This document shows positions 51,633 to 60,122 of a stretch of DNA of 64,000 nucleotides, one piece after another. Numbering within the stretch: the stretch's first letter is position 1; each line of letters starts with the position of its first letter. Under the pieces are notes generated by a model, which had not been told where the DNA came from, ran no database searches, and saw only the letters and a list, made by a program, of their open reading frames with translations. Source of the DNA: Bacillota bacterium (GTDB lineage: Bacteria; Bacillota; Clostridia; Lachnospirales; Lachnospiraceae); NCBI GenBank assembly GCA_023435895.1, contig JAEZLH010000017.1, forward strand, positions 744,001 through 808,000. The letters are read 5' to 3'. A program made the translations under genes and the position numbers.

Positions 51633-51681
51633 TTAGCGTTAGGTCATAAGTCATTGATAGCAAGAGATAAGAGGTTCGAGT

Positions 51682-52203
51682 ATGAAACATAATGTAATAC
51701 TAATTGGCTTTATGGGGTCTGGGAAAACAACAGTTGGCAGAAAGCTTGCGGAGCGTCTGTCTTATCGGTTTTGTGATTCCGATCAGATGATTGAAACCAA
51801 GGTCGGAAGCACGATTAACCAGATTTTTTCTACTCATGGGGAAGAGTATTTTCGAAACATGGAAACGGAATTTCTAAAGGAACTGAATGGAAGCATATCG
51901 AACACAGTACTTTCCACAGGCGGAGGATTGCCACTTAGAGATAAGAATTCTGCGCTTCTTTCACAGATGGGCTTGGTAGTTTATTTGAAAGCTTCCAAAG
52001 AAGTTACTCTAAAGAGAGTGAAAGGTGATAGTTCAAGGCCTTTGCTTAAGGGAGATGAACTAGAGCAAAAGATAGAGCGATTATTGCGAGTGAGAACACC
52101 AATTTATGAAAAAGCAGCACATAAGATCATTGCTACGGATGATAAATCAGTTGATGAAATAGTCAATCTGATTATGGAGTCTTATTTGAAGATAATCTAT
52201 TAG
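51682..52203 (+). CDS. aroK: Shikimate kinase
   Basis: A 173-residue kinase that makes shikimate 3-phosphate in chorismate synthesis. Walker A is GFMGSGKTTVGRKLAE, the shikimate-binding DxD region is CDSDQMIE, with FRNMETEFL and the STGGGLPLR motif, and the lid RPLLKG. Complete. It lies between yqeG and aroQ, and aroE lies 6 kb away on the other strand. Confidence 0.95.
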   Translation: MKHNVILIGFMGSGKTTVGRKLAERLSYRFCDSDQMIETKVGSTINQIFSTHGEEYFRNMETEFLKELNGSISNTVLSTGGGLPLRDKNSALLSQMGLVVYLKASKEVTLKRVKGDSSRPLLKGDELEQKIERLLRVRTPIYEKAAHKIIATDDKSVDEIVNLIMESYLKIIY

Positions 52204-52363
52204 AATTAACTATTAGGTAATTGCAAAATAATATTAATTCTAGAATTTCCTGCACAACTGATATGAATTTCTTCGCTCTCCGACGCTTCTTCAGGCTTAG
52301 CTTTTTGTTTCGAAATGATATTTGTGATGCACACAATAAAATCTTAAAAAAGGAGGAATCACT

Positions 52364-52798
52364 TTGAGAATTTTAGTTTTGAACGGCCCAAATCTAAATT
52401 TTCTTGGAATTAGAGAAAAGGGTATCTATGGTACACAGGATTATGACTATCTTCTAAATCTATTAGAGGAAAAGGCGAAGGCGGAGAATATGATGATTGA
52501 AACCTTCCAAAGCAATAGCGAAGGGGAAATAATTGACCGGATTCAAAAGGCATATCATGATAAAGTGGACGGAATTGTGATTAATCCCGGTGCATATACC
52601 CATTATAGCTATGCAATCCGCGATGCATTAGCATCCATAACAGCTCCCAAAATTGAGGTACACATTTCCAATATTCATCAAAGAGAAGAGTTTCGTCATA
52701 TCTCAGTAACCGCTCCGGTATGCACCGGTCAGATTGCCGGTCTGGGACCCGAGGGATATTTATTGGCAATTGATGCCATAACAAGGATTTTGAAATAA
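52364..52798 (+). CDS. aroQ: 3-Dehydroquinate dehydratase, type II
   Basis: A 144-residue dodecameric enzyme of the shikimate pathway. LNGPNLNFLGIREKGIYG carries the catalytic Tyr and Arg/Asn set, SNSEGEIIDRIQ the loop and VINPGAYTHYSYAIRDAL the active-site Asn and His; VHISNIHQREEFRHIS completes it. It begins with TTG (52364) after AAAGGAGG, the only start consistent with the family N-terminus. It follows aroK by 160 bp. Confidence 0.95.
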   Translation: MRILVLNGPNLNFLGIREKGIYGTQDYDYLLNLLEEKAKAENMMIETFQSNSEGEIIDRIQKAYHDKVDGIVINPGAYTHYSYAIRDALASITAPKIEVHISNIHQREEFRHISVTAPVCTGQIAGLGPEGYLLAIDAITRILK

Positions 52799-52876
52799 TC
52801 AATCCGTATAAATAAGAATGTGGATTGGACAAGATAGATACATAAAGAAAATGGACAATGAAGGATGGTAAATAAC

Positions 52877-53944
52877 ATGGATAATTATAAAAGAGTACAG
52901 GACATATTACAAAAGCATTCCCTTGATGGAATGTTAATTTCTAACGGTAACAATATGCGTTATATCAGCGGGTTTGCTGGAGAAACCGGATATGTTTATA
53001 TTTCAGAGAAGAGACATGCGGTAATTACAGATTTTCGCTATACCATACAGGCAGAGTTGGAGGCAGAAGGCTATGAGATTATAACCATTGGGAAAGGCGG
53101 TTATGAGGAAGCAATTAATGATATCTTAAGCGCAGATGGTGTGAATAAATTAGGCTTTGAGTCCTGGGATTTGTTATTTGCAACCTATAATCAATTACAT
53201 GATAGCTTAAAGGTTAATGAGATGGTTCCGGTGGGTCATGAGATTACCAACCTAAGAAGAATCAAAAGTGTAAAAGAGCTTGAATTTATTCGTAGAGCAG
53301 AAGCAATTGGGGATGAAGTATTTACAGATATTTTAAAATTCATTAAGCCCGGAATGACGGAATTAGAGATTGCAGCTCAGATTGAATATTTACTTAAAGT
53401 AAAGGGCGGTACTGCTTGCAGCTTTCCTGCAATTGTAGCCTCAGGAGTGAATTCTTCTATGCCTCATGCGGTTCCTTCTTCTAAGAAGATTGAGACGGGA
53501 GACTTCCTCACGATGGATTTTGGCTGTGTCTACGAGGGTTATTGCTCGGATATGACAAGAACTATCGTAATCGGTAAAGCAAGTGAGAAACAAAAGGAAG
53601 TATACAATAAGGTTTTAGAAGCACAAATGGCAGCTATCGACTTTATTAAAGCTGGTTATAAAGGGAAAGAAATTGATCAAGTTGCAAGAGATATTATTTA
53701 TAAAGCAGGTTATGAAGGCTGCTTTGGCCATGGACTTGGACATAGTGTGGGACTGAACATTCATGAAAACCCTAGATTATCCCCTAGCGAAGAGGATTTA
53801 ATCCTTGCAGGAATGACAGAAACAGTAGAACCGGGTATCTATATTAAAGGCTTTGGTGGAGTTAGAATAGAAGACTTAGTTGTTGTTACTGAAAATGGTT
53901 GTGAGAACTTTACTAATTCAGATAAATCTTTAATTGAATTGTAA
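52877..53944 (+). CDS. pepP: Xaa-Pro aminopeptidase (M24 family)
   Basis: A 355-residue creatinase-fold metallopeptidase that removes residues before proline. The N-terminal creatinase domain is about 1-125; the M24 domain has the metal ligands in LTMDFGCVYEGYCSDMTRT (two Asp), FGHGLGHSVGLNIHE (His), TVEPGIYI and GGVRIEDLVVV (two Glu). Start ATG 52877 suits AAGGATGG; an ATG at 52865 overlaps it. The gene directly precedes efp, as in many Firmicutes, where the pair is conserved. Confidence 0.94.
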   Translation: MDNYKRVQDILQKHSLDGMLISNGNNMRYISGFAGETGYVYISEKRHAVITDFRYTIQAELEAEGYEIITIGKGGYEEAINDILSADGVNKLGFESWDLLFATYNQLHDSLKVNEMVPVGHEITNLRRIKSVKELEFIRRAEAIGDEVFTDILKFIKPGMTELEIAAQIEYLLKVKGGTACSFPAIVASGVNSSMPHAVPSSKKIETGDFLTMDFGCVYEGYCSDMTRTIVIGKASEKQKEVYNKVLEAQMAAIDFIKAGYKGKEIDQVARDIIYKAGYEGCFGHGLGHSVGLNIHENPRLSPSEEDLILAGMTETVEPGIYIKGFGGVRIEDLVVVTENGCENFTNSDKSLIEL

Positions 53945-54161
53945 GAAGAGAGAAAGTTTTCATAGGTGCATTCATTCTTTTGCTTATTGCAAAAGGTCAA
54001 TGTACTGTTGGAAGGGTTTTCAACTAACATCATTGTATAAGCTTATATTTGTCGTAGTTCAGCTAACTTTTTGCGGAATGCAAAGGATTAGGAAGAACGT
54101 GTTATTCATAATATAAAAGCTAAAAGGGAACTATAATTTTAGGGCTTATTCAAAAAAATAG

Positions 54162-54190
54162 TTGCAAATTATCATAGATTATTATAGACT
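54162..54190 (+). promoter_or_regulatory. Candidate efp promoter
   Basis: TTGCAA (54162-54167), 17 bp, TAGACT (54185-54190), leaving about a 25-base leader to the AAGGAGG and ATG. The 279 bp gap after pepP supports a separate promoter. Moderate match to consensus. Confidence 0.4.
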
Positions 54191-54223
54191 AAAGAGTAGT
54201 CAATTTAAGGAGGATTTTTTAGT

Positions 54224-54781
54224 ATGGTATCAGCAGGCGATTTCAGAAACGGCTTGACAATTGAGATGGATAATAACGTATATCAGATTATAGAATTTCA
54301 ACATGTTAAACCTGGTAAAGGCGCAGCATTTGTTAGAACAAAATTGAAAAATATCAAAAGTGGTGGCGTGGTTGAAAAAACCTTCCGTCCTACCGAAAAA
54401 TATCCACAGGCACATATTGAAAGAAGCGATATGCAATATTTATATTCTGATGGTGAGCTGTACCACTTCATGAACGTTGAAACTTTCGATCAAATTGCGT
54501 TGAACGAAGAAGCAATTGGCGATTCTCTTAAGTTTGTGAAAGAGAATGTTATGGTTAAGATGCTTTCCCATAGTGGAAATGTATTCGCAATCGAGCCTCC
54601 GTTGTTCGTTGAGCTTGTTATCACAGATACAGAGCCTGGCTTCAAAGGCGATACAGCACAAGGTGCTTCCAAACCCGCTATCGTTGAAACCGGTGCAACA
54701 GTATATGTTCCTTTATTCGTTGAGCAGGGCGATAAGATTTCTATCGATACAAGATCTGGCGAATACATGAAGAGAGTTTAA
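54224..54781 (+). CDS. efp: Elongation factor P
   Basis: A 185-residue translation factor that rescues ribosomes stalled at polyproline. The KOW-like domain I has VKPGKGAAFVRTKLKN, in which Lys at the PGKG loop is the tip that may be modified; domain II (ERSDMQYLYSDGELYHFMNVETFDQIAL) and domain III (VPLFVEQGDKISIDTRSGEYMKRV) follow. Complete. Its last bases and the terminator behind them have a diverged second copy 1 kb downstream, flanking a methyltransferase gene. Confidence 0.97.
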   Translation: MVSAGDFRNGLTIEMDNNVYQIIEFQHVKPGKGAAFVRTKLKNIKSGGVVEKTFRPTEKYPQAHIERSDMQYLYSDGELYHFMNVETFDQIALNEEAIGDSLKFVKENVMVKMLSHSGNVFAIEPPLFVELVITDTEPGFKGDTAQGASKPAIVETGATVYVPLFVEQGDKISIDTRSGEYMKRV

Positions 54782-54782
54782 T
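54767..54782 (+). repeat. 16 bp direct repeat, left copy (efp 3' end)
   Basis: ATGAAGAGAGTTTAAT, covering the last efp codons and stop; the same 16 bases occur at 55811-55826, with a methyltransferase gene between. After each copy comes a similar spacer and a terminator, so about 70 bp appear duplicated. Confidence 0.7.
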
Positions 54783-54804
54783 CGAGTATCAAGTAAATTA
54801 TATG

Positions 54805-54852
54805 GCGCAATTCAAGGAAAATCAAGTCTTTCCGAGGGTTGCGCTATTTTTA
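54805..54852 (+). terminator. Terminator after efp
   Basis: GCGCAA pairs with TTGCGC with an inner GGAAA/TTTCC, followed by TATTTTTA. Confidence 0.75.
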
Positions 54853-54868
54853 GGCGAAGGAGTTAATT

Positions 54869-55654
54869 ATGGAGTTAAGAAAATCTTTTGATAGTGAGGT
54901 TGCAAATTATGAGAAGTGGAGACCAAGTTATTGTACTGGACTTTTTAACGATATTATAGAATATTCAAAGCTTGATTCTAAAAAGCAATGTCTTGAAATA
55001 GGTTGCGGAACAGGACAAGCTACTGAACCCATATTAATGACTGGCAGCTCTCTTTTAGCATTGGAACTGGGAAGTAATTTTACAGAATTTACAAAGAATA
55101 AATTTATTCATTATAAGAATTTTCAAATAGAAAATGCTGATTTTGAAAAATATGAGTTAGAAAATAACAAGTATGACCTTGTATTTTCAGGAACAGCTTT
55201 TCATTGGATATCGGAGAAGATTGGATATACAAAGGCCTTTAATATTTTGAAAAGTGGAGGAACTTTAGCGCTTTTTTGGAATAGGCCAGGACCTAAAAGT
55301 TTTGAAGACCCATTGCACTTAAAAATGCAAGAAGTGTATGCAAAATATCGTAGCTCAGAAGAGATGCAAAAAGCGAAAAATGAGCGTGAAAATCCACAGG
55401 AACGGTATGTAAAAATAATTAACACAATAGAGAACTATGGCTTTGCTAATGCAGAATGTCGCTTGTATAATCAAGTAAGAGAATTTACTGCGGATGAATA
55501 TATTGGTTTATTAAGCACATATTCTGATAATATTTCTTTACAAGAACCAGTAAAAACACGATTTTTCACAGAAATGCGTGATGTAATTTATGACTTCAAT
55601 AATAACATAAAAGTATATGACACTATGGATTTATATTTAGCAAAAAAACCGTAA
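54869..55654 (+). CDS. Class I SAM-dependent methyltransferase
   Basis: A 261-residue methyltransferase. MELRKSFDSEVANYEKWRPSY, the SAM motif CLEIGCGTGQATEPI, ALELGSNFTEFTK and YDLVFSGTAFHWISEKIGYTKAFNILKSGGTLALFWNRPG mark the Methyltransf_11 group close to trans-aconitate/TehB-like small-molecule enzymes. Codon use is more AT-rich than efp. The gene lies between two diverged copies of the efp 3' end and terminator, suggesting insertion or duplication-linked gain. The substrate is unknown. Ribosome binding site GGCGAAGGAG. Confidence 0.88.
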   Translation: MELRKSFDSEVANYEKWRPSYCTGLFNDIIEYSKLDSKKQCLEIGCGTGQATEPILMTGSSLLALELGSNFTEFTKNKFIHYKNFQIENADFEKYELENNKYDLVFSGTAFHWISEKIGYTKAFNILKSGGTLALFWNRPGPKSFEDPLHLKMQEVYAKYRSSEEMQKAKNERENPQERYVKIINTIENYGFANAECRLYNQVREFTADEYIGLLSTYSDNISLQEPVKTRFFTEMRDVIYDFNNNIKVYDTMDLYLAKKP

Positions 55655-55810
55655 TACATAATATAAGCATTAGGCGAGGTTCAATTGGTTCGGTGTCTTT
55701 GTCTTTCTTTACTGTGAGCATTGCCAGATAATATAAAGTAATAAAAGTAGCAGATACATAGCTACAGCTAATAAAAATGCTTGGAAATCAAGTAAAATAA
55801 GGATTCCAAT

Positions 55811-55826
55811 ATGAAGAGAGTTTAAT
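55811..55826 (+). repeat. 16 bp direct repeat, right copy
   Basis: ATGAAGAGAGTTTAAT, identical to the efp 3' end. It is followed by a spacer and terminator similar to those behind efp; before it there is no efp-like sequence. Confidence 0.7.
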
Positions 55827-55846
55827 GAGAATAATAAATTATGATG

Positions 55847-55892
55847 AGCACAATCAAGAGAGATTTGAGATCTTCAAGGATTGTGCTTTTTT
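55847..55892 (+). terminator. Terminator after the repeat
   Basis: AGCACAATC pairs with GATTGTGCT, with inner AAGA/TCTT, followed by a T-run. It looks like a diverged sister of the efp terminator. Confidence 0.8.
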
Positions 55893-55928
55893 ATGCAAAA
55901 AATACGCTTACAAAGTATCGAATAGAGG

Positions 55929-55956
55929 GAGGAGGATAAATATTATTATCCTCCTC
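55929..55956. repeat. Perfect inverted repeat upstream of the second PadR promoter
   Basis: GAGGAGGATAA, six bases ATATTA, TTATCCTCCTC: 11 bp arms, ending just before the -35 element (TTGACA, 55957). It could be a further regulator site or a terminator of upstream transcription (no U-run). Confidence 0.65.
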
Positions 55957-55985
55957 TTGACATACCTAGATCATCTACGTATAAT
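55957..55985 (+). promoter_or_regulatory. Promoter of the second PadR operon
   Basis: TTGACA (55957-55962), 17 bp, TATAAT (55980-55985): both elements perfect. So strong a promoter implies tight repression, and operators overlap it. Confidence 0.9.
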
Positions 55986-56005
55986 AGTACCTAGATGCTC
56001 TAGGT
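55964..56005. promoter_or_regulatory. Two PadR operator-like palindromes
   Basis: Site 1 (55964-55980) is ACCTAGATCATCTACGT, a palindrome with one mismatch, in the spacer. Site 2 (55989-56005) is ACCTAGATGCTCTAGGT, with perfect 7 bp arms, over the transcript start. Both open with ACCTAGAT and are centred 25 bp apart, so two PadR dimers would bracket the -10 element. Confidence 0.75.
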
Positions 56006-56114
56006 GTAAATCAAACTGTTAATACAATTAATTATCGGGATGAATATTACGCTAGGGTGGGAGCCAGAATACTCACAGGTCTTCTACAACAATTCAAGCG
56101 AAAGGGAGGATAAT

Positions 56115-56459
56115 ATGGAAGTAGATAAGGGATTAATTGGCGGAAGTGTGATTTTGTTGATACTAGCACTTCTTGAAGGGAAGGATTTATATGGCTATGA
56201 AATTATAAGAAAGCTGGAAGAAAAGTCGGATAGCACCTTTCAATTTAAGGAAGGAACCTTGTATCCGGTGCTTCATAAGATGGAGAACAAGGGGTATGTC
56301 AAGTCCTATCGTTCAAAAGGGGAGAATGGGAAAGAGAGAAAATACTATAAAATCACAAACAGCGGCAGGACGCAATTAATAGATGAGAAAGAAAAATGGA
56401 AGCTTTTCACCGGTTCGGTAAATAAAGTGATAGGCGGTGGAATCCATGCTTTCACCTGA
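56115..56459 (+). CDS. PadR-family transcriptional regulator
   Basis: A 114-residue winged-helix regulator: LIGGSVILLILALLEGKDLYGYEIIRKLEEKSDSTFQFKEGTLYPVLHKMENKGYVKSYR and the wing ENGKERKYYKITNSGRTQL. All PadR hallmarks are present. ATG 56115 follows AAAGGGAGGATAAT; the frame open from 56040 overlaps the leader. Its 3' end overlaps the downstream gene. It probably binds the two ACCTAGAT palindromes at its own promoter. It is the second PadR/DUF1700 unit in the window. Confidence 0.93.
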   Translation: MEVDKGLIGGSVILLILALLEGKDLYGYEIIRKLEEKSDSTFQFKEGTLYPVLHKMENKGYVKSYRSKGENGKERKYYKITNSGRTQLIDEKEKWKLFTGSVNKVIGGGIHAFT

Positions 56460-57177
56460 GAGTAATAAATATTTGGATGAAATTCTGTCCTATGTTAAAT
56501 TTGGGTATGATCGGAATAAAATCAGGAAGGAATTAACCGACCATATGGTAGATAGTACAGAATACTATATCAACCAGGGGTATTCTGATCTGGACGCAGA
56601 ACAGATGGCTCTTGACCATATGGGAGAAGCCGAAGAAATTGGAATGGAGTTAAATAAAGAGCATAATCCATTTATCGGGTGGATATGGAGGATTACCAAA
56701 ATCATTTCAGGCTTGATGATAGTATTTACCATACTGATAGTAGCGATTTTTGTGGGAAGCATTGAGCCGTTCAAAGAAGCTCTTATTGATGAAATTCCCA
56801 AATCAGAAATTAGTTATCAAATGGATGTAAATGAAAAAGTTAAAATTGATGATACAGTAATCATTATAACCAAATTAGTGTATACCAAAAAAAGTGAAAT
56901 GATCGTGTTTTACCATGCTTACCAGAGCAATTTCCGTATGGGGATGCGATCTTTCTATTTGGGGAAATTTTATGATGAGAATGGAACACAATACATGTCG
57001 GGCAGTGGAAATGAGGACGGCGGCATTATAAATCGGGGGTATTGGTGTATCAATGACTTTCCAACAGGGGCCAAGCAATTAATCATATCCTATGATTTAT
57101 ATGGGAGATATTACAAGATTGAGATACCATTAAAAGCAGGTGAGAAGAATGAATCGAAAGAAAAAGATATTAATTAA
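56446..57177 (+). CDS. Membrane protein with HAAS/permease-prefix-like N-terminus
   Basis: A 243-residue protein. The N-terminal helical part (SNKYLDEILSYVKFGYDRNKIRKELTDHM, YSDLDAEQMALDHMGEAEEIGMEL) resembles the DUF1700/permease prefix domains that accompany PadR regulators. One membrane helix (about 82-106) and an extracytoplasmic, beta-rich domain of about 130 residues follow. ATG 56446 overlaps the padR stop; a GTG at 56437 is an alternative. The next gene overlaps its end by 29 bases. Role probably as sensor or effector with the PadR protein (inference). Confidence 0.75.
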   Translation: MLSPESNKYLDEILSYVKFGYDRNKIRKELTDHMVDSTEYYINQGYSDLDAEQMALDHMGEAEEIGMELNKEHNPFIGWIWRITKIISGLMIVFTILIVAIFVGSIEPFKEALIDEIPKSEISYQMDVNEKVKIDDTVIIITKLVYTKKSEMIVFYHAYQSNFRMGMRSFYLGKFYDENGTQYMSGSGNEDGGIINRGYWCINDFPTGAKQLIISYDLYGRYYKIEIPLKAGEKNESKEKDIN

Positions 57178-57664
57178 TCTAGCTATCATAATTCTATTGG
57201 GTTATTTTATTTTGTTACAGATGGGGCTGCATTTTACCGCAATCTCCGCATATAGGGATGGGGAGCGTACGTTTCATTTTGGACCATCAAAAATTGTACA
57301 TATGAAAGATGTGGATAATAAAAAATATATTCTTGGAACGTATAAGAATTATTTTTCCCGCAATATCGTAAAACATTTTTTTGTTTTTTGGTATCCTTTT
57401 GATGTAGGAGTACATATTGGTGTCGATAAAAAGAAAGCATTTAATTATTCGGGTTCTCTTTCAGATCAGCAAAGTGATGTTTTTGGGATGATCAATGATG
57501 AGCGCATTACAAAGATTCAGGTAGTCTTTACGAGCGGTGGAGTATTGAACCAAACAAAATTCTATGACAGGATGTTTTTGTTTGTATGGAAATCAAACGA
57601 TCAGCTAGCTTACGTCAGAGGATATGATAAACAAGGAAATTTAATTTATGAAGAGAAGCATTGA
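57149..57664 (+). CDS. Hypothetical membrane-anchored protein of the second PadR operon
   Basis: A 171-residue protein with an N-terminal membrane helix (about 6-28) and an extracytoplasmic domain. I recognise no family. Aromatic residues cluster in HFFVFWYPFDVGVHIGVDKKKAF. It overlaps the preceding gene by 29 bases in another frame, so it is co-translated with it. ATG 57149 is chosen over GTG 57140 because AGGTGAGAAG lies just before. The three-gene unit matches the PadR/DUF1700/DUF4097 unit in organisation. Confidence 0.65.
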   Translation: MNRKKKILINLAIIILLGYFILLQMGLHFTAISAYRDGERTFHFGPSKIVHMKDVDNKKYILGTYKNYFSRNIVKHFFVFWYPFDVGVHIGVDKKKAFNYSGSLSDQQSDVFGMINDERITKIQVVFTSGGVLNQTKFYDRMFLFVWKSNDQLAYVRGYDKQGNLIYEEKH

Positions 57665-57824
57665 TAATAAAATTTATCATTGTTGAAATGATAATAAAAA
57701 TAAAAGCATAATCAATCGGATATAATAACTATATTCTAAGCTAGAATTAGAAAAATATAATTAAAAAAGCTAGACCAGTAGGATAATAAGTTTGATAAAT
57801 GTATCTCATAGAAAACAATTAACC

Positions 57825-57882
57825 AAAGAGAGTTTAATGTATACTACTTCATTTGCGAAGTATATTCATAGAACTCTCTTTC
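57825..57882. terminator. Hairpin terminator between convergent transcripts
   Basis: AAAGAGAGTT pairs with AACTCTCTTT, with an inner TATACTACTTC/GAAGTATA. It lies between the second PadR operon and aroE in a 296 bp gap. Confidence 0.65.
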
Positions 57883-57960
57883 AAACGTTCGAGATTCCAA
57901 TTACTAACAATTGTCATCCTTCGCAAAGCCCAAACTTCTATAGTCGCCACAATTCCTCAC

Positions 57961-58734
57961 TTATTTCTGCCTTATCACCTCGAGTAACTCCAAATAAGTC
58001 TGCTCAATCACTTCATCAGCAAGCTCCCGATCCAGAAAATACTCAATTGCCTGCTTTGCCTGAGCCACCAGCATTTCAAGCCCGGTAACCGCTTTGATGT
58101 TCAAAGACTCCGCCTGAAGCGCAAGCTTAGTCTTTAGGGGATTGAAGATAGCATCCACCACCGCTTCACATTTTGTAAAGCCGTCTAAATCAAGAGGAGA
58201 GGCATCTACATTCGGATACATTCCCACAGGTGTGGTATTCACGATGACCTGTGCATCTTTATGTTCCTGATAACATCTTTCATAAGAGATAGTAGTCTCA
58301 TCTTTGTCGGTACGACTAACGATATAAATCTTTCCAGCACCCAAATACTTTAATACTGCATGTACCGTATGGGAGGTTCCTCCCGTTCCAAGAATTAAAC
58401 ACTTTTTACCGGAAATGTCTATCTGATTATGAACCAGCATATAGCGAAAACCATAAAAGTCCGTATTATAGCCAATATAATGTCCATTGCGGTTTACGAT
58501 AGTATTCACCGCACCGATTTCCTTTGCTAGAGGATTAAGCTCATCTAGGTAGGGAATTACCTCCTGCTTGTAGGGAATGGTCACATTGATTGCAGTAAAA
58601 TCCTTTTTTTCCATGAATGGATTAAATTCTTCCTTTGTTAAAGGAATTAAGTCATAGGTATAATCCGCCAGCTTTTCATGAATAATCTTAGAATAGCTGT
58701 GTCCGAGTTTTTCTCCGATTAGTCCGTATCTCAT
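57961..58734 (-). CDS. aroE: Shikimate dehydrogenase
   Basis: A 257-residue NADPH enzyme that reduces 3-dehydroshikimate. RYGLIGEKLGHSYSKIIHEKL binds shikimate through Ser residues; NVTIPYKQEV has the catalytic Lys, GYNTDFYGFRYML the catalytic Asp, and CLILGTGGTSHTVHAVLKYLG the NADP loop. It is a little shorter than typical AroE but complete. It is monocistronic and separate from aroK-aroQ. Confidence 0.95.
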   Translation of the reverse strand: MRYGLIGEKLGHSYSKIIHEKLADYTYDLIPLTKEEFNPFMEKKDFTAINVTIPYKQEVIPYLDELNPLAKEIGAVNTIVNRNGHYIGYNTDFYGFRYMLVHNQIDISGKKCLILGTGGTSHTVHAVLKYLGAGKIYIVSRTDKDETTISYERCYQEHKDAQVIVNTTPVGMYPNVDASPLDLDGFTKCEAVVDAIFNPLKTKLALQAESLNIKAVTGLEMLVAQAKQAIEYFLDRELADEVIEQTYLELLEVIRQK

Positions 58735-59091
58735 TCTCTTTCCCGTCCTTATATCTTAGTGTTTGTAAAGTTGGCTATAAGATCCAATTCATTGATCGTT
58801 AGGTTGTTTACACAATGAACGGTCGAGCCCTCATAATTATATTTTAAGTTCTTCTTTCAATTCCTTATTACACGAATAACTCGCAGATTATGTTTCTTTA
58901 TAGAAACTACATGGAAATATTGGAATTTCCTATTTGCTTTTCCGCTTTATCTTATTAAACAGAATAATATAATCAGAAAAATATTGCAATTTATTTCTTT
59001 GTTCTTATCGGAATATTTTCTTATTCAGGGAATATATTGTTCTAACAGAAATAGGATAAGCCATTTTTGGTCTATGGGAAGGGGAATGTGT
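58735..59091. other. Intergenic region holding a candidate sigma-E promoter for spoIIIA
   Basis: GAATATT (59011-59017), 14 bp, ATATATTG (59032-59039) resembles the mother-cell sigma-E pattern (ATATT, 14 bp, CATACAnT). It would give a leader of about 45 bases to spoIIIAA. The rest of the 357 bp shows nothing I can name. Confidence 0.45.
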
Positions 59092-60042
59092 ATGAACACG
59101 AAAGACGAGCTGTTAAAGATTTTTTCGCTCAAGCTAAGGACAATCCTTGGAAAGCTTAATATTGAATTTGATAAGCTGCAGGAAATCAGATTACGCATGA
59201 ATGCTCCTCTCATAATGATCTATGGCAATAAAGAGACCTTTATTACCGAGGATGCAAAGCTTGTTACCACCCCTCAAAAGGCAATTCGAATTACGAAAAG
59301 TGAAATCAGAGAAACCATGGAGTATATCAGCAATTATTCCCTTTACGCCTTTGAAGACGAGATAAAACAAGGCTTTATTACCATTAACGGAGGACATAGA
59401 ATCGGCATAACCGGGAAGACTATCATAGAAGATGACGCAATTAAAGGGATGAAGCATATTTCCTTTATTAATATCAGATTGGCACATCAGGTCAAAGGTT
59501 GTGCTGACCGGGTTCTCCCCTACCTGATTGATAAAAAGACGGATGGGATTTATCATACGTTAATTATCTCTCCGCCAAGATGCGGAAAGACAACCCTATT
59601 AAGAGATCTGATTAGGCAGATTTCCAATGGAAGTGAATACCTTAGTGGAAGAAGTATCGGTGTGGTGGATGAGAGATCGGAGATTGGGGCTTGTTATATG
59701 GGGACGCCTCAGAACGAGCTTGGCATACGAACCGATATTTTGGATTGCTGTCCAAAAGCCAAGGGGATGATGATGCTAATAAGGTCTATGTCTCCGCAGG
59801 TAATTGCAGTGGATGAGATTGGTTCCAAAGAAGATCTGGATGCAATCGATTACGTAATTGGATGTGGTTGTAAAATAATTGCCACCGTACATGGAAGCTC
59901 CATTGAAGATATTCGTAATAAACCTATTTTGGGTGATTTGGTAAAGAAGAAGTTGTTTGAACGTTATGTAATTTTAAGCAATCGCAGTGAAATCGGCCAT
60001 CTGGATGAAATATATGATACGGATGGAAAGCGGATTTTTTAG
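59092..60042 (+). CDS. spoIIIAA: Stage III sporulation protein AA (ATPase)
   Basis: A 316-residue secretion-ATPase-like protein that powers the feeding-tube channel between mother cell and forespore. Walker A is LIISPPRCGKTTLLRDLIRQI, Walker B IAVDEIG; VVDERSEIGACYMGTPQNELGIRTDILDCCPKAKGM is the conserved family block. ATG 59092 follows GGAAGGGG; earlier in-frame starts (to 58984) overlap the promoter. First gene of the eight-gene operon. Confidence 0.96.
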   Translation: MNTKDELLKIFSLKLRTILGKLNIEFDKLQEIRLRMNAPLIMIYGNKETFITEDAKLVTTPQKAIRITKSEIRETMEYISNYSLYAFEDEIKQGFITINGGHRIGITGKTIIEDDAIKGMKHISFINIRLAHQVKGCADRVLPYLIDKKTDGIYHTLIISPPRCGKTTLLRDLIRQISNGSEYLSGRSIGVVDERSEIGACYMGTPQNELGIRTDILDCCPKAKGMMMLIRSMSPQVIAVDEIGSKEDLDAIDYVIGCGCKIIATVHGSSIEDIRNKPILGDLVKKKLFERYVILSNRSEIGHLDEIYDTDGKRIF

Positions 60043-60122
60043 CTATAAATAATAGCTATCATCGTTAATAAGAAATCGTAAGAACTGTATAAACAGCAAT
60101 GGCAGAAAGGAGGACAAACTAT

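Noticed and set aside
53934..54116. Open frame overlapping the pepP end
   Set aside because: It overlaps the pepP stop in another frame and lacks a ribosome binding site and protein-like composition.
55825..56022. Open frame after the right efp-like repeat
   Set aside because: It crosses a terminator and the promoter and operators of the PadR operon.
57792..58088. Open frame opposite the aroE 3' end
   Set aside because: It is largely antisense to aroE and passes through a terminator hairpin.
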